Assembly (NCBI GenBank): GCA_946811695.1
Contig: OX328123.1
Span: forward strand, 42,007,335 to 42,071,334
Length of the DNA stretch: 64,000 nt
Source: Gonocerus acuteangulatus
Taxonomy: Eukaryota > Arthropoda > Insecta > Hemiptera > Coreidae
Direction: 5' to 3'
The stretch's first letter is position 1. The number at the start of each line of letters is the position of its first letter. Positions 1 through 10,754 of this stretch are shown one piece after another. The notes under the pieces are model-generated. The model was not told the origin of the DNA, ran no database searches, and saw only the letters and a list, made by a program, of their open reading frames with translations. Both the position numbers and the translations under genes were made by a program.

Positions 1-1135
1 ACGTTTTTGAGTTCATAAGCTTGTAAGTACTCGTTTTATAGGCTTCTTGGGCTAGAAAAACGAATGAAACCATTTTCAAGGCGATAGCTTTAACCGTTGT
101 CGAGAAAATTGGAAAAATAGTTTTTGAATACCGTTTTTGGTTTGGGTACTTAGAATAACGGGATTCAGTTGAAACATTATCTGCATGTTCTACTTTCATT
201 AAAACTAATATGTTGAAAGTTATGTTACGTTTGGAGTTAAGGAAGAGTTAGAATAAAATATTTTATAAACAGATATGAAAAGTTTTGGAAACTTCGTATA
301 CTTTCATTAATATCTCGAACACGGTTGGGAAATCGTGGTAAGTGGATTGAAACTATTTGAAAGCTTACTAAATTCTCTACAAAAATGATTCTAAAACTAT
401 TTTTGATTAGGTTATGTCAATCGGAGAAATAAATGCTTAAAACTTCAAATACGTCTGTTTTGTTCTTATGAACGGGTTTTTGTCGTTCTTTTTGTAATTT
501 TTGTCTCTTTCCCTTGGTTTTTTATTGCTTTTTATTTCTTTAATTTCTTATGTTGTATTTGTAAGGAAAATGTATGTGTGTGTAAAACAGGATAGGTAAA
601 ATGAGACCAATTTTCTGTTGTCAGAAATAATGAAAAGTTTTGGGAACTTCGTATAATTTCTTAATATCTCGAAAACGGTTGAAAATCTTGGGAAGCGAAA
701 GGTTACCATTCGAAAGCTTACTAAATGGTCTACAAGAAAGGTTCTAAAGAAAGTTTTGAATAAGCGAAGTAATGTCAGCTTTGGATTTGTCGATTTCCTT
801 CAAATGCCTTGAAACTGTCGAGGCTCCTACTCTGAGTTCTTTGGCATATTCCCTAGTGTTTTTAATTGCTTATAGTAGTCAAATGTATTTGTCAATAAAA
901 CAGGATACGTATAATTAGAATCAATATTTTGTTTGTTAGAATTCGATGATGCCGTATGAATATCTAGATTACAGTACTGGTGTTGATTTCGTTCTTTAGA
1001 ATTATTCTTGGTATTCCCTATTTTCATCTGTTACCCATAGTTTTTTATTGTTAGTAGGTTTTTCTTATTGATTATAGAATATAAATCTATTTGGCTATAA
1101 AACAGGATACGTAAAATTAGTGACAATATTTCGGA
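1..1135 (-). repeat. Family-1 non-autonomous element (HINE-like), copy A1, interior
   Basis: The first 240 bases match the interior of the better preserved copy at 38543-38780: the same run from 'acgtttttgagttcataag' through 'aaccattttcaaggcgatag'. The 'atatctcgaaaacggttg' and 'gaaagcttactaaat' blocks then recur at about 300 and 660, as in the tandem interior of other copies. The 3' end, with hairpin and (TA)n, lies left of the window. No coding potential is seen; ORFs here are short and chance-like. Confidence 0.7.
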
Positions 1136-1984
1136 GATTTCTGAGCGAAATACTTTTAAGATTTTCTACCACCACGAACGGCTTTTTTCCTCTATTTTTA
1201 TCCACTAGATAGGCTTTATTTTGCATATTATTCTAAATAAGTTTTATTCAGCAGGGGATTCTGATGAAATGTCGTGTTTTTGCTGTGGATTTTAAATACG
1301 ATGTATCTAAGATTGGATAACATTAGCGAGTCTACATAGTTAAGAACCGACGACGGAGGATTACTTCTTGCTATGATTTAGTCTACATATGTATATTAAG
1401 TCCTAAATCCAAAAAATAAACTTCACAACGGTTAGATACTATGAGCGTATATGGCGGTTCAATGCCCGTAGAACACAATGGGGCCGCAGGAAATTTACCT
1501 GCTAAGAGTTAATCCTCAAGAGCTGTAAATATACCCCAGGTATCTGCCGACACAAATACAAAGCCTAGGCGCACCCCAAAAACACAGATCCAAAAATAGG
1601 TTATATACTAAATATTCATAAAGACTACTTAGTTGTAAACCGATTCATCAATTAGCAATCAATAATTTTCAACAAAGGTTATATACTAAATATTGATAAA
1701 AAGTATTTAATTAGAAAAAAATCAATATTCCACAAGACTTGTTTTTGGTCCATTTGTGTCTACTCCGTAGACTTAATTAGGTATATTATTCTATTGTAGT
1801 TGGGCAACTAAACTTTGTTTTATTTTGTTAAATAAAGTTTTTTTTTTGACTTGTTATTCGTCAAGACTTTTATTTGTCCTTGTGTATTTACTAGATACGT
1901 TTTATTCGGCATATTATTCTATATAGGCTATATTAGGCAGGGTATTCTACTCAATCTTGTGTACTTCTTCTTGATCCTTCTGTA
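1136..1984. other. AT-rich stretch without recognisable gene
   Basis: Short ORFs only. Internal near-repeats such as 'gcatattattcta' and 'ggttatatactaaatatt' (about 1600 and 1678) suggest old repeat debris. Nothing recognised. Confidence 0.5.
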
Positions 1985-2234
1985 CATGGGCGTATATAAA
2001 AACAATTTCGGGGGGGGGCTGAGACCATTTCCAGGGTATGGAATACTAAATATTTAGAGCTTGGAATAGTTTTAGGCAACTAAAACGCTATTGCACGTAA
2101 AATAAAATATGTTTTATGAACTAAGTGATCTTATTTAATTTATTTTTAAGGGTTTTACGAGAAGTTTTTATCATCAATTCAAAATTTCGGGAGGGGCTGC
2201 AGCCCCCTCAGCCCCCCCCTCATATACGCCCATG
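1985..2234. mobile_element. hAT-type MITE (CATGGGCG family), short copy
   Basis: Terminal inverted repeats are CATGGGCGTATATA on the left and CATGGGCGTATATG on the right (reverse complement). They are followed inward by G-rich 'gggggggctgag' blocks. A perfect 8-bp direct repeat CTTCTGTA flanks the element at 1977-1984 and 2235-2242, the target-site length of hAT transposons. No transposase is encoded. A 604-bp relative at 46233-46836 shares the ends and the internal 'gaactaagtgat' block, so this 250-bp copy looks like an internal deletion derivative. Confidence 0.82.
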
Positions 2235-2439
2235 CTTCTGTATCCTCTAGAAAGGCTTTATTAGGCATATTTTGTATTGATTTATAGAGCTTTGCTTTAG
2301 AATGAGAGCCAGATTCTGTAATTTCCGCTTCTGTGTAAAAGTTAGCTACTGTCGGTGTCCCTGACGCCTTAATATCACTTTTATTCGAGATGTTCGAGAG
2401 GATTTTGACAATTTTCACGAGATATATAAAAAAAATAAG

Positions 2440-2528
2440 TTTATTTCTTTTCTAAGCTTATCAAATGGCACTAGGGACATGAACGGAACCGCGCTAAGAT
2501 GCTGCAGTTCCTGCGAGTCGGACTTTTT
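2440..2528 (-). repeat. Family-1 element, 5' terminus of copy A1
   Basis: Carries the family 5' end read outward: 'ggaaccgcgctaagatg', then 'cagttcctgcgagtcgg' and 'actttttg'. The same arrangement is at 39703-39748 and, in reverse, at 53632-53680. Confidence 0.7.
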
Positions 2529-3193
2529 GTCTGTTTTTATTCCTTGTTATTTTTTAATTGCTTATAGTTGGATAATGTATTTTACAATAAAACAGATTAG
2601 GCAAAATAAGAAAAACAATTCATTGTTAGAAATATAGCTTGCCAAGAGAAAAAGATTCGTTGACGTCTTTTGAATATTTTCAATTGCCTTTATGCTGATG
2701 GTTTTTTTATTTTATTTTTTAATTGATTTTATCTGTAGAATTATTACTATAGTAAAAGAACACAGGAATGTGTGAAAATATTTGATATTTTCCAATTCAT
2801 TGAAACGTATGAAATGAAGTATCGGTAGAAGAGGATTCTAGGGTCTTGCGAACCTGACCCCAGGTATAGCCATAAAACCCTTTGAACAAAGGCCGAGGAA
2901 AATATTATCTGTTTCTATTCTATGCTTTTCAAATGAGAATAGGGATTTGAGCAGGAACCGGGGTCTCCCGTGGTCTAATGGCTAGCGCCTTGGATTCATA
3001 AGCGGGAGATGGTGGGTTCGATTCCCAACCTCCGGCAGGAATTTTATCATCCCACGGCTCGCTGGTGAAATTCCTCGCTACACCCTGGATGTCGGCGCTA
3101 ATGACCTAGATGTAGATGTGCCGTAAAAAAAAAAAAAAAAAAAAAACTGGAACCGCGCTAAGATGACGCAGTTCCTGCGAGGCGGACTTTTTA
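2529..3193 (-). repeat. Family-1 fragment (copy A2), split by a SINE
   Basis: The stretch from 'attccttgttattttttaat' onward parallels 39380-39748 of copy B, including 'ctgtttctattctatgc' just before the end. The 5'-terminal block 'ggaaccgcgctaagatgacg' is cut by the SINE at 2961-3148, with GGAACCG duplicated on both sides. The element ends with 'gcggactttttatt'. Confidence 0.7.
2961..3148 (+). mobile_element. tRNA-derived SINE (SINE-1), full copy with poly(A)
   Basis: The head is tRNA-like, with an A-box-like 'tggtctaatggc' and a canonical B box GGTTCGATTCC, as expected for an internal RNA polymerase III promoter. A unique body follows ('ggatgtcggcgctaatgacc'), then a poly(A) tail of about 22. 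The flanking duplication is GGAACCG (2954-2960 and 3149-3155). A second full copy is at 25274-25517 and a truncated inverted copy at 10660-10748. The acceptor stem does not pair, so this is not a tRNA gene. Confidence 0.85.
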
Positions 3194-3529
3194 TTAAGCG
3201 CAGCGAGTAACAGGAGGGGGGATCGGGAACTCTAAATTGTTAGTCTCCCCACTTTGTTAAAATAAAAAAGGAAATTTTGCTAATTATTTTTGATAGTTCT
3301 TGCGTTTGCTTTCTGATTACAGTTACAATCGTTCTCATTTCTTTGGCACTGCATTCATTGTAGAAAAGAAAACAATTCATAAATGATTCTTAAAAACTAA
3401 ATCCATTACTTTATACATCTTACAGCCGTTTCCGGGACATTGATAAACCCGGGTGGACCACAGACAAGAGACAAATACCGGGACGTATGGCAAGCATATA
3501 TATATATATATATATATGTCTGGCCGCTA

Positions 3530-4822
3530 CAAAATATCTCTACAAAAATGGTTCTAAAGACATTTTCGATGGGGTGATGTCAATCGGAGAAATAAGGGTT
3601 TAAAACTTCAAAGCGTTTGTATTGATCTTTTGTGGGGGCGGGGGTTGTGTTTATCTCACTTTTTAATTGATTGTTTTAAATTGAAATTATCAGTAAAATT
3701 AGTCCTTTACTATTAGTCTTAAAAGGAAGTAAGAAAATGAGAAACTTCGCAGGGTGATCGTTGTTGCGCCGTAAACATCCTTCTGTTTGAGATTTTATTT
3801 TATATTCTTAACGGTACATCAAAACCTACCAATAACTGTATGTATTCCTATACTTATGGCACTAGAGATATGAGAGGAACTGCGCTAAGATGACGCAGTT
3901 CGCGCTCCTGATGTCTCAAAAATGGTCCGATTTTGATGAAATTTGGTACAAAAATATTTTTCTTAATTTGAAAGGTCGAAGTCGTAAACCCGCAGAATCT
4001 GTTAAGCGGAAGATGGTTTTTGGAGCGAAATTCGCGCGGAAAAATCGTAACGTTCACGTTTTCAGTTCATATGCTTGCAGGTACTCGTTTTATAGATTTC
4101 TTAATGTAGAACAACGAATAAAACTATTTTAAAGCGATATCTGTACCCGTTTTGAGAAACATTAAAACACCTAGTTTTCCAAAGTAATTTTCAGTTTGGG
4201 TACTCATAAACGATTAATTTAGTTGAAACTTGGTCCAGACGTTTGATATTCATCTAAACTAAGGTAGATACATTTTGGTTCCGTTTGGAGTTAAGGAAGT
4301 ACAAGAAATAAAATATTTCATTAAGAGGGCTTGGAATTTTCGTATATCTTACATATCTCGAAAACGGAGGGAAATCGTGGTAAGTGGAAGGTGGAAATTC
4401 GAAAGCTCACTAAATTCCTTACAAAAAAGGTTCAGATGTAATTTTTGATGAGGCGATGTCGATCCGAGAAATAGATGCTTTAAACTTCAAAATTGTTAGT
4501 TTTGTTTTTATTACAGGGTTTTGTCACTTACCAAACGTTTTAATTGGTTATTGTTTTTTTAATCGCATTTAATAGTAAAATTAATATGTTAATAAAATGA
4601 GGTATGAAAATGAGAAACGTATTGGTAATAGTGTTTCCCTTGGCAAACCTTGAGAAGGTGGAGGGAGTCATTTCCGCTTGGAATACTATCAGTTTCCTGT
4701 TTTTAAATTTTTCACGAAAGATCAAAACCTACCAACAACTGCTTCTACTACTTAGCTAATGACACTAGGGATATGAATGGAACCGCCCTAAGATGACGCA
4801 GTTCCTGCGAGTGAGACTTTTG
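3530..4822 (-). repeat. Two chained family-1 relatives (copies A3 and A4)
   Basis: A3 (3530-3902) ends in the family 5'-terminal block 'gcgctaagatgacgcagttc' but lacks the usual 'ctgcgag...gacttttt' outer part. It runs directly into A4 (3903-4822), which begins with the 3'-side text 'ggtccgattttgatgaaatt' and ends properly at 'gatgacgcagttcctgcgag' plus 'actttt'. The subfamily differs from copies B-D in its 'gatgaggcgatgtcgatccg' region, which is shared with 61105-61650. No coding function. Confidence 0.6.
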
Positions 4823-4988
4823 TTTTTCTCTTCAATTGCGAGGTTTTCAAAATATCACCCACAAAAGCTGGATTTATTTTTTGAGTTAAATACCATGTTT
4901 ATATACCTAAAATTATTTTATTTTCCGCTTTTTTTCAATCAAATAGCACAACACACAAGCGTTTACCCTAAGAGAAGGTAAGCCAAAA

Positions 4989-5177
4989 ATGGCGGCAGGT
5001 TACCACGCTGTACACTCGCTGTTTTCCTACCCTAACCCACCTGCTACACCCTTTCGTCCAATATTGCCAACGAAATCGGCGCGCCGACTGACTAGGCTCG
5101 GCGGCGGCGCGCCTCTCAAAACCCGGCGTGGCGTAGCGGCGCCGGCGCGGCGCGCATGTCTACCCCGCATACACTAA
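4989..5177 (+). other. GC-rich island with a 62-codon ORF
   Basis: Bases 5037-5166 are strongly GC- and CpG-rich (several 'ggcgcgcc' and 'ggcgccgg' runs) inside DNA that is otherwise roughly one-third GC. The ORF starts in a good animal context (aaaaATGGCGG). Its product (MAAGYHAVHSLF at the start, Arg/Ala-rich at the end) has no domain I recognise. It may be a CpG-island first exon, a fragment of a GC-rich repeat, or an alien insertion. The edges do not coincide with a visible TE end. Confidence 0.3.
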
Positions 5178-5184
5178 ACTCTAA

Positions 5185-5388
5185 AAGGAAATTAATTAGA
5201 AAATTAATAATTGAAACAGCTGTGTTGTAAAAAATGCAAAAGAGTAGAACAATTTATGTTTTTATTTATTTTATTTATCTATATACGTTATTTACAGCAA
5301 ATTATTCAGTAATGCAGTCTACACTACCCAAATTCTGAGGAAAGTGCTTAGTTATGCAGCTCCTGCGTGACGGACTTTTTTTTGAAAT
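5185..5388 (-). repeat. Family-2 non-autonomous element, 5' end fragment
   Basis: The reverse complement begins AAAAAAGTCCGTCACGCAGG and continues with CTAAGCACTTTCCTC and 'agaatttgggtagtgtagac'. It matches the plus-strand start of the fuller copy at 7036. The 3' half is missing. Confidence 0.65.
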
Positions 5389-5736
5389 TTCTTTATGTTT
5401 AGATTAAAGTAGACAAGTGGTGATTACACAAAAACGACCTACTGATCTTTCTCCAGATATTCTTCATTTTCTCAGAAGAATAATAACGAAGGCGGCAGAA
5501 TATCAGGAAAAATGTCGGTTATCCCCTAATGGACACCCAGAAGACCATTGTAAGGGTAAGGGTAACATGGCACATGTATCCCATTGAGAATAAGTTGTTT
5601 TGTTTCAAAATCAATCTTTTAAGCGTATAATTCCCAAGTGCTACTTTATCCTTTGCATAAAATGGCCGATAGTAAGGTTATCAATTCCTGGAATAGAAAC
5701 AAATAACGTCATCACTTTTTTTTTTTTTTTTACTTA

Positions 5737-5985
5737 AGGTACGTTTCCATTGCTACAATGTTCTGTTGCACCGGCCGGCCGGTGCGACATTTTTCTCGCA
5801 GCGACATGTGCTGCGACTTGTTGCAAATGGTTTCCATTCTGCGACTTGTTGCCACGACATGTCGTGCGACATGTTGCAAGGTAGATTTGTAGTAATGGAA
5901 ACGGAGCTTTAGGAACGAGTCTCGGCAACATGTATTCTCGCACGGTCGTCTGCGACATCTTTTGTCGCAGCGACATGTTGCAAAT
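5737..5985. repeat. Subterminal repeats with an 18-bp palindrome
   Basis: Motifs such as 'gcgacatgttgcaa', 'tggtttccattctgcgac' and 'atggaaacg' recur two or three times in both orientations. They include a perfect 18-bp palindrome GCACCGGCCGGCCGGTGC at 5768-5785. They lie downstream of the hAT transposase tail, so they are probably that element's subterminal transposase-binding repeats. Confidence 0.5.
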
Positions 5986-6250
5986 GGTTTCCATTCTGCG
6001 ATTTGTTGCGGCGACGTAAGCTTGAATTTGAGAAACTAAACCATCGATGTTTGGATTCATTCCTGATATAAAGACGTAAATAATTTTCCAAATTATCGTC
6101 AGTCAGCCTTGTATGATGTTTCCATTTTTTAACTTTCATTATTAAAAAGAACTGTTCGCATTTATGATTACTGCAAAATCCATCTTCTTGCGAATTATCC
6201 AAGCTGCGGAAAATGGTCTTCTTCGAGGTATTTTTTTGTAGACATTTAAA
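5960..6250 (-). pseudogene. hAT-family transposase C-terminus (ZBED/SPIN-like), degenerate
   Basis: Minus-strand translation gives the hAT dimerisation-region signature CEQFFLIMKVKKWKHHTR followed by RLTDDNLENYLRL. Family members typically read CEQ-x-FS-x-MK, then TRLTDE-x-LE. The 'NPNIDGLVSQIQAYVAA' tail that should follow is in another frame, so there is at least one frameshift near 6060. Only the last ~90 residues survive; the RNase H-like catalytic core is absent. On the right, 'gacggatttggccggcggcc' (about 6297-6316) resembles the GC-rich subterminal text of hAT ends, suggesting an internally deleted element. Family-level call is fair; subgroup is uncertain. Confidence 0.6.
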
Positions 6251-6351
6251 TTGTGTTTTTCAAAATGTCTCACGAGCCGGATCAAATCTCACAGCGGGAC
6301 GGATTTGGCCGGCGGCCGGTTGTTACCCACATGTGGTGTGAATGAACAAAT

Positions 6352-6510
6352 GAAATTACTAATTCTAATGAAATAAGATAGATTCTAAGAAATTCCTACA
6401 GGACATAAGTATTGAAATTCGTAACTTTTGTTGAGAAATTATATCATTTTTGTTTTAAAGTGCATCATCCAGTTCTTCGTCGACGCCCAGTTTGCGCCGT
6501 ACGCTTACTA
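6352..6510 (+). repeat. Dispersed repeat, copy 1
   Basis: Resembles 10755-10900 by eye at roughly 80 percent: 'attactaattcta', 'atagattcta', 'acataagtattga', 'tatatcattttt', 'gcatcatc' occur in the same order. No coding potential recognised. Confidence 0.5.
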
Positions 6511-7377
6511 TCCTCCCAACAATTTCAACCACTATTCCAATTGTAATTGGTCGCTTACCAGTCGAATTTCGTATTTGTCAATAATTTATCTATATAGGTA
6601 CCTATGTATTCCTAACCCATTTTTTAATATTTTGTTTTTACAATTTCACTTATTTTATATTATTGGTTACTTTTATTTTATAGTTAACTTTCGTGTGATA
6701 GTTGATAACAGCTCTAGAGGCATGCACTCATCTCGGCCAGCGGCTAGTCTGCTGGACACTCCAAGCATCCTTAAATCCTCAGACACCGAGTAAATTCACC
6801 TTCCTTTATGTCCTCATGCTCTGGGTCCATCTGGGTTTCCACGTCCCAGCCGTATGATAGGGATGGGCGATAGTCGATAGTTACTATCGATATATCGATA
6901 GCTCATGAATATCAATAGTAGCTATCTATAGTCATAAACTATCGATAGAGTTTTTACTTTTTTTATAATTGAAGTTCTCAGCATCTGGAGGGCTGTGGTA
7001 TTAAATACTGACAAGTCTGGTGAATTACATACTGAAAAAAGTCCGTCACGCAGGAGCTGCATAACTAAGCACTTTCCTCAGAATTTGGGTAGTGTAGACT
7101 GCTTTCCAGAACAATTTGCTTAAAATATCCTACATAAATAAAATAAAAACATGAATAGTTCTCTTTTAAATTTGTAAGGAGTAACTGATCAATTATTAAT
7201 TTGCTTCCAGAGTTATGTTTACACATGTTACCTATTACACTACGTAATAAATACAAAAAACCTCATATTATCGTATTTTGATCTAACGCAGGAACAGGAT
7301 ACAGTCCCTCTAGCGCTCCTTGCGGCGCCTTTGTGGACCTATGTCTGGCTGGCTTTTCTATTGAAATATATTACAAA

Positions 7378-7942
7378 GTAAACCCCCCTTTCCGATTGAC
7401 CGATTCAGCTCATTTTTATAACACTTCTTTCTCATGAGTTACCCACGACGTATACCGCGTTTCGTTAGAATACAGCAGAAATTACGACCAGTATGAGTAT
7501 ATTAGGAATTTGGGTCCGGAGTAAACCCCCCCCCCTTCTAATGAACCGATTTAGTTTATTTTTACATCACATATTTACCTGTAGATTACCACAACGAATA
7601 CCGAGTTTCGTCGAAATATACCTAAAATCACGGCTGGTAGTGGCGAATTGGTATTGTCGGTACGGAGTAAACCCTTCCCCCCCTCCTTATGAACCGATTT
7701 AGTTCATTTTTATATCTCCCTTTTCTCTCTATATTACCACTACGAATACCAAGTTTCGTTGAAATATAACAAATATTACGACTGAAATGGTCAAATTAGT
7801 GTTTTGGATTCGGGGTAAACCCCCCCTTCCGGTGGACCGATTTTGGTGGTTAACGAACTCGTTCAATCGTTTGCTAATTGAATGCTATATACCAAGTTTC
7901 GTGACGAAAAAACAAAAACTCTGGCCGCTATCGTGTTAACAG

Positions 7943-7960
<18 letters not shown>
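7378..7960 (+). repeat. Four degenerate tandem repeats of 143-148 bp
   Basis: Units start at 'gtaaacccccc' at 7378, 7521, 7667 and 7815. Each continues with 'gaaccgatttagttcatttt', 'tattaccac-acgaatacc' and 'agtttcgttgaaatata'. The last unit is truncated into the (TA)n tract. Related single units appear near 35415 and 40080. Confidence 0.75.

Positions 7961-8027
<67 letters not shown>
7949..8027. repeat. (TA)n microsatellite, 79 bp
   Basis: Uninterrupted TA dinucleotide tract inside the family-2 element, just before its 3' hairpin. Confidence 0.95.
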
Positions 8028-8030
<3 letters not shown>

Positions 8031-8151
8031 TTTAACGGGGGTCATTTTCGGTGTCTACTAGGTAGGATCGATAAAGATTTGAAGAAATTTTTCAAAAATT
8101 CCGTCATGAGTCCAACCTCAATAGCTACTTTCCTTCGGAGGAAAGTGCTAA

Positions 8152-8358
8152 AAGAACCGTCTGATGAATACAACTAACTACATAATGTAGCCAGGAAATA
8201 CCTTTGTGTTTTAGTCTCATCAGTAGCCTCAGAACGTGTATTTTCAGCCGCTGGAAAAATCATTTCCGACCAGCGGAACAGACTCAGCCAAAGAAAAGTG
8301 GAAATGTTGTTTTTCCTTTCTGGTGATATCGTCGTTACAAATGCGAAGTATCGAATGT
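8152..8358 (+). pseudogene. hAT transposase C-terminal dimerisation domain, remnant
   Basis: After an in-frame stop near 8177, translation gives ARKYLCVLVSSVASERVFSA followed by AGKIISDQRNRLS and VEMLFFLSGDI. This is the classic hAT C-terminal signature (ARKYL-x-IPATSVPSERVFSAAG, then RRSRL, then VDMLIFL). In active proteins this region mediates dimerisation and contributes the last catalytic Glu region. The N-terminal BED finger and most of the catalytic fold are missing, cut off by the family-2 insertion and an earlier deletion. The ORF ends at a stop near 8358. Clearly a dead copy. Confidence 0.85.
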
Positions 8359-8891
8359 GAAAATCGCCACTTTTCAGAGCGGAAAAGGGTTTATTCATAA
8401 CTTTTTTTTGGATTGTCAAATATTCGGCAGATTTGACCTTTTGACAGTGGAATACTTTCCCTTTCATAGAGTAAACCAAGATTCAAGAGTTTGCCGTACA
8501 TAAGTCCAGCAGAAATCATAAAGTTTGAAAATGAAAGATTTATTTTTTCACATTCGATACTTTGCATTTGTATCGACGATGTGTGGCTCAAGAAGCACAA
8601 CTAAAAAGTTTGAAATACTTTTTTGTGCCTCTTGATATTTTTTCTTTGGAAATGCTTTTTATAAATTTCAATAAATTCGTTTTAAGCCTTGGTGTAATCT
8701 TATAAATATACCTAATCCTGCAAGTAATAGATAATTTAATTCAATAACATTAAATTCTTCATTGGACAGGTATGTAAGGAACAGGGAAGGCCACTATCGA
8801 ATAACTATCGATAGTATCGATATTTTTAACCGATATTATCGGCCTATCGATAGTACTGCACTATCGACTATCGCCCATCCCTACCGTTTGA

Positions 8892-9776
8892 GGCGCTGAA
8901 TTCGCAAACAAATGGGGAACTTTTAGATCGTCGTAGATGGATGCCATTTTCATTGATTGGTTCATAAATGGGTATCAGCACTTATCTCTCGAATTTGTCG
9001 ATCTTTGTTTTGTTAAAGATGTACCAAATATTATTGCTTTCATTTAACCAACTGTATAAGCCTTAGGGAAAGAAAAATTGTCTACAGTTAAAATATGTAT
9101 TTGTGAATTCCGTTAATGAAACGTGCCCTTGTTTGCTGGGGATGAATTCCTGGATATTTGACTCAAAACACAGGCATATAAAATTTCTAATCCCTTCTTC
9201 AAATCAAATAAACATTAAAAAAGGCTAAGAAGAGAATGAAAACAATTACTTCAAAAGATAGAATTATTTTTATCTGAATGGAGAAGAATATGAGTAGCGG
9301 TGCGTAGAAAATCGCGAATGAGGACATTATGAGGGCGTATAAAAGGGAAAAAACGGTTGAAGAGAAGGAGAAATGAGGAGAGGGGGTAAAATGGCGGGAA
9401 GGGCTGTTATCAGGAGACGGGAAATGGCTGGAGTCATCTGTATCCTGGAGGGAGAAATTGGATGATGGGTACCAATGAAAAAAAAGCGTTAAATTGAGAT
9501 GGGACCAATTTCTCTTTTCGAATATATTGCAGTTCACTGCTTCCTAGCATTCACTGTCGTAGCTAGGAAATCATGAGTATATATCCAGCAAGTATGTGTT
9601 TTTAGTGCATATATGTATTTCTTATAGGCAGGAAATCCGCTGGTTATGTCAATCATGTGACTAAATTCGAAAGTACCGTCAGGTATGATCCATAACGCAC
9701 GAAAAATACCTTTTTCAAATCTTTCCAGAAAGATGAGCATACGTTCGTAATATAATGTACATTCGTTCTTCTGTAT
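8892..9776. other. Stretch without recognisable gene
   Basis: 9230-9530 is purine-rich on the plus strand (pyrimidine-rich, Ser/Phe-type ORFs on the minus), so the 112-codon minus ORF at 9199-9537 is probably compositional. A TATA-like 'gcgtataaaaggg' lies near 9334 with no gene behind it. Confidence 0.4.
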
Positions 9777-9905
9777 TATTTTTTTTTTTTTTTTTTATTG
9801 TTTCCTCACCAAAGTATCCCTGTGGTGAGGGAGTTTATTTACTTTTTTCTGCACAACCCATGCCATTTGGGCATAGCTTGTGCGTATGAGATACTTTACA
9901 ATCAT
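9777..9905 (-). mobile_element. Poly(A)-ended retroposon tail (LINE or SINE 3' end)
   Basis: On the minus strand the text ends 'gaggaaacaataaaaaaaa', an AATAAA followed by about 20 A. It is preceded by a small hairpin ATGCC-caaat-GGCAT region and 'cctcaccacagg'. No coding region is attached. The family is not recognised. Confidence 0.35.
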
Positions 9906-9950
9906 GATGATATTGATTTAATTATTCTATTTTTTTTCTAATGTACAAAA

Positions 9951-10180
9951 TAAACAATTTCTTATAAAATACACAGAATTATTATACAATTTAAGACTTA
10001 TCTTAACATAAACAATTTCTTATAAAATAAACAAGATTATTATTCAATTGAGACTTATCTTAACACAAACAATTTCTTATGAAATAAGCAAAATTATTAT
10101 ACGCTTTAGACTTATTTTAAAATAAACTAAACAAGTTCTTATTTATTAGCAAAATTATAATACAATTTTAAAAAATATCC
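9951..10180. repeat. AT-rich tandem repeat, ~57-62 bp x 4
   Basis: 'acaatttcttat' recurs at 9954, 10012 and 10069, with a degenerate copy at 10131. Each is followed by 'aaaataaac', 'attattatac' and 'gacttatctta'. No coding function. Confidence 0.75.
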
Positions 10181-10655
10181 TAAGTTTTAACGGGACATAC
10201 TCTTATCAGGGAGTGCCCTTTCCTCTCTCAGTTGGTAAATGTTTTTAGCTAATTTATTTAAAATGGAGAAATAATCAGTAAATAGCTTTTTGGGGCTAAT
10301 TGGCCATTCATTAATACAGTTTTTTAAATGTTTTTGTAGATTTTGTGTTTGTCTGCATTCGTATATTTTCTATATTATTTGTTGCAAAAAATATTTTGAC
10401 TGAAACGAAAGGTCTGTTTCATTAACTAACAGAATCTGTTTACAGGGACATCGTTTATTCAACGAAATGGGGGGGGGGGGGGGTTGTACTAAGGAAGGTA
10501 TAAGGGCATGTTTAGGATAGGGTTTTCTTCTTTAAAAATCATGAAAAATATATTTTTCAATAATCAGCTGATCGACGTCAATACGACATTTTTGGATTAG
10601 GAATCTTCTATGCAGGTGTCACTTTAGTCACTCCTGGTGTTACTCATAGATGATC

Positions 10656-10659
<4 letters not shown>

Positions 10660-10718
<59 letters not shown>

Positions 10719-10748
10719 GCGCATCTACATCTTGGCCATTAGCGCCGG
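10660..10748 (-). mobile_element. 5'-truncated SINE-1 insertion with 10-bp TSD
   Basis: A T-run of about 55 (poly(A) of the minus strand) is followed by 'actgcgcatctacatc' and 'ggccattagcgccgg', the reverse complement of the SINE-1 tail seen at 3090-3125. The duplication ATGATCATTA lies at 10650-10659 and 10749-10758. The tRNA head is absent, as in typical 5'-truncated target-primed insertions. Confidence 0.85.
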
Positions 10749-10754
10749 ATGATC

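Larger units (their letters stand above)
7036..8151 (+). mobile_element. Family-2 HINE-like element inserted in the hAT
   Basis: The 5' end is AAAAAAGTCCGTCACGCAGG, followed by the sub-terminal motif CTAAGCACTTTCCTC (about 7066). The 3' end has the hairpin ACTTTCCT-tcgg-AGGAAAGT, whose right arm with the following GCTAAAA repeats the sub-terminal motif in inverse. Between them lie four degenerate ~145-bp tandem repeats (7378-7960) and a (TA)n tract (7949-8027). This asymmetric layout without transposase fits the Helentron-associated (HINE/DINE-1) type and parallels family 1. hAT coding resumes immediately after the element (EPSDEYN at 8152). Confidence 0.65.
6858..8883 (+). mobile_element. 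hAT transposon with 8-bp target duplication, interrupted
   Basis: Ends are inverted: TAGGGATGGGCGATAGTCGA on the left and the same read inward from the right. The right end is followed by many subterminal 'actatcgata' motifs. Flanks are CCGTATGA (6850-6857) and CCGTTTGA (8884-8891), an 8-bp duplication with one mismatch. A plus-strand hAT transposase tail survives at 8152-8358. The middle is displaced by a family-2 element at 7036-8151. Size without the insertion is about 0.9 kb, so most of the transposase was already lost. Confidence 0.82.

Noticed and set aside
9333..9346. TATA-box promoter GCGTATAAAAGGG
   Set aside because: No initiator, ORF or TE gene follows; a chance TATA in AT-rich DNA is likely.
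9199..9537. 112-codon minus ORF as a membrane protein
   Set aside because: Its Ser/Phe-rich composition follows from the purine-rich opposite strand; no conserved pattern.
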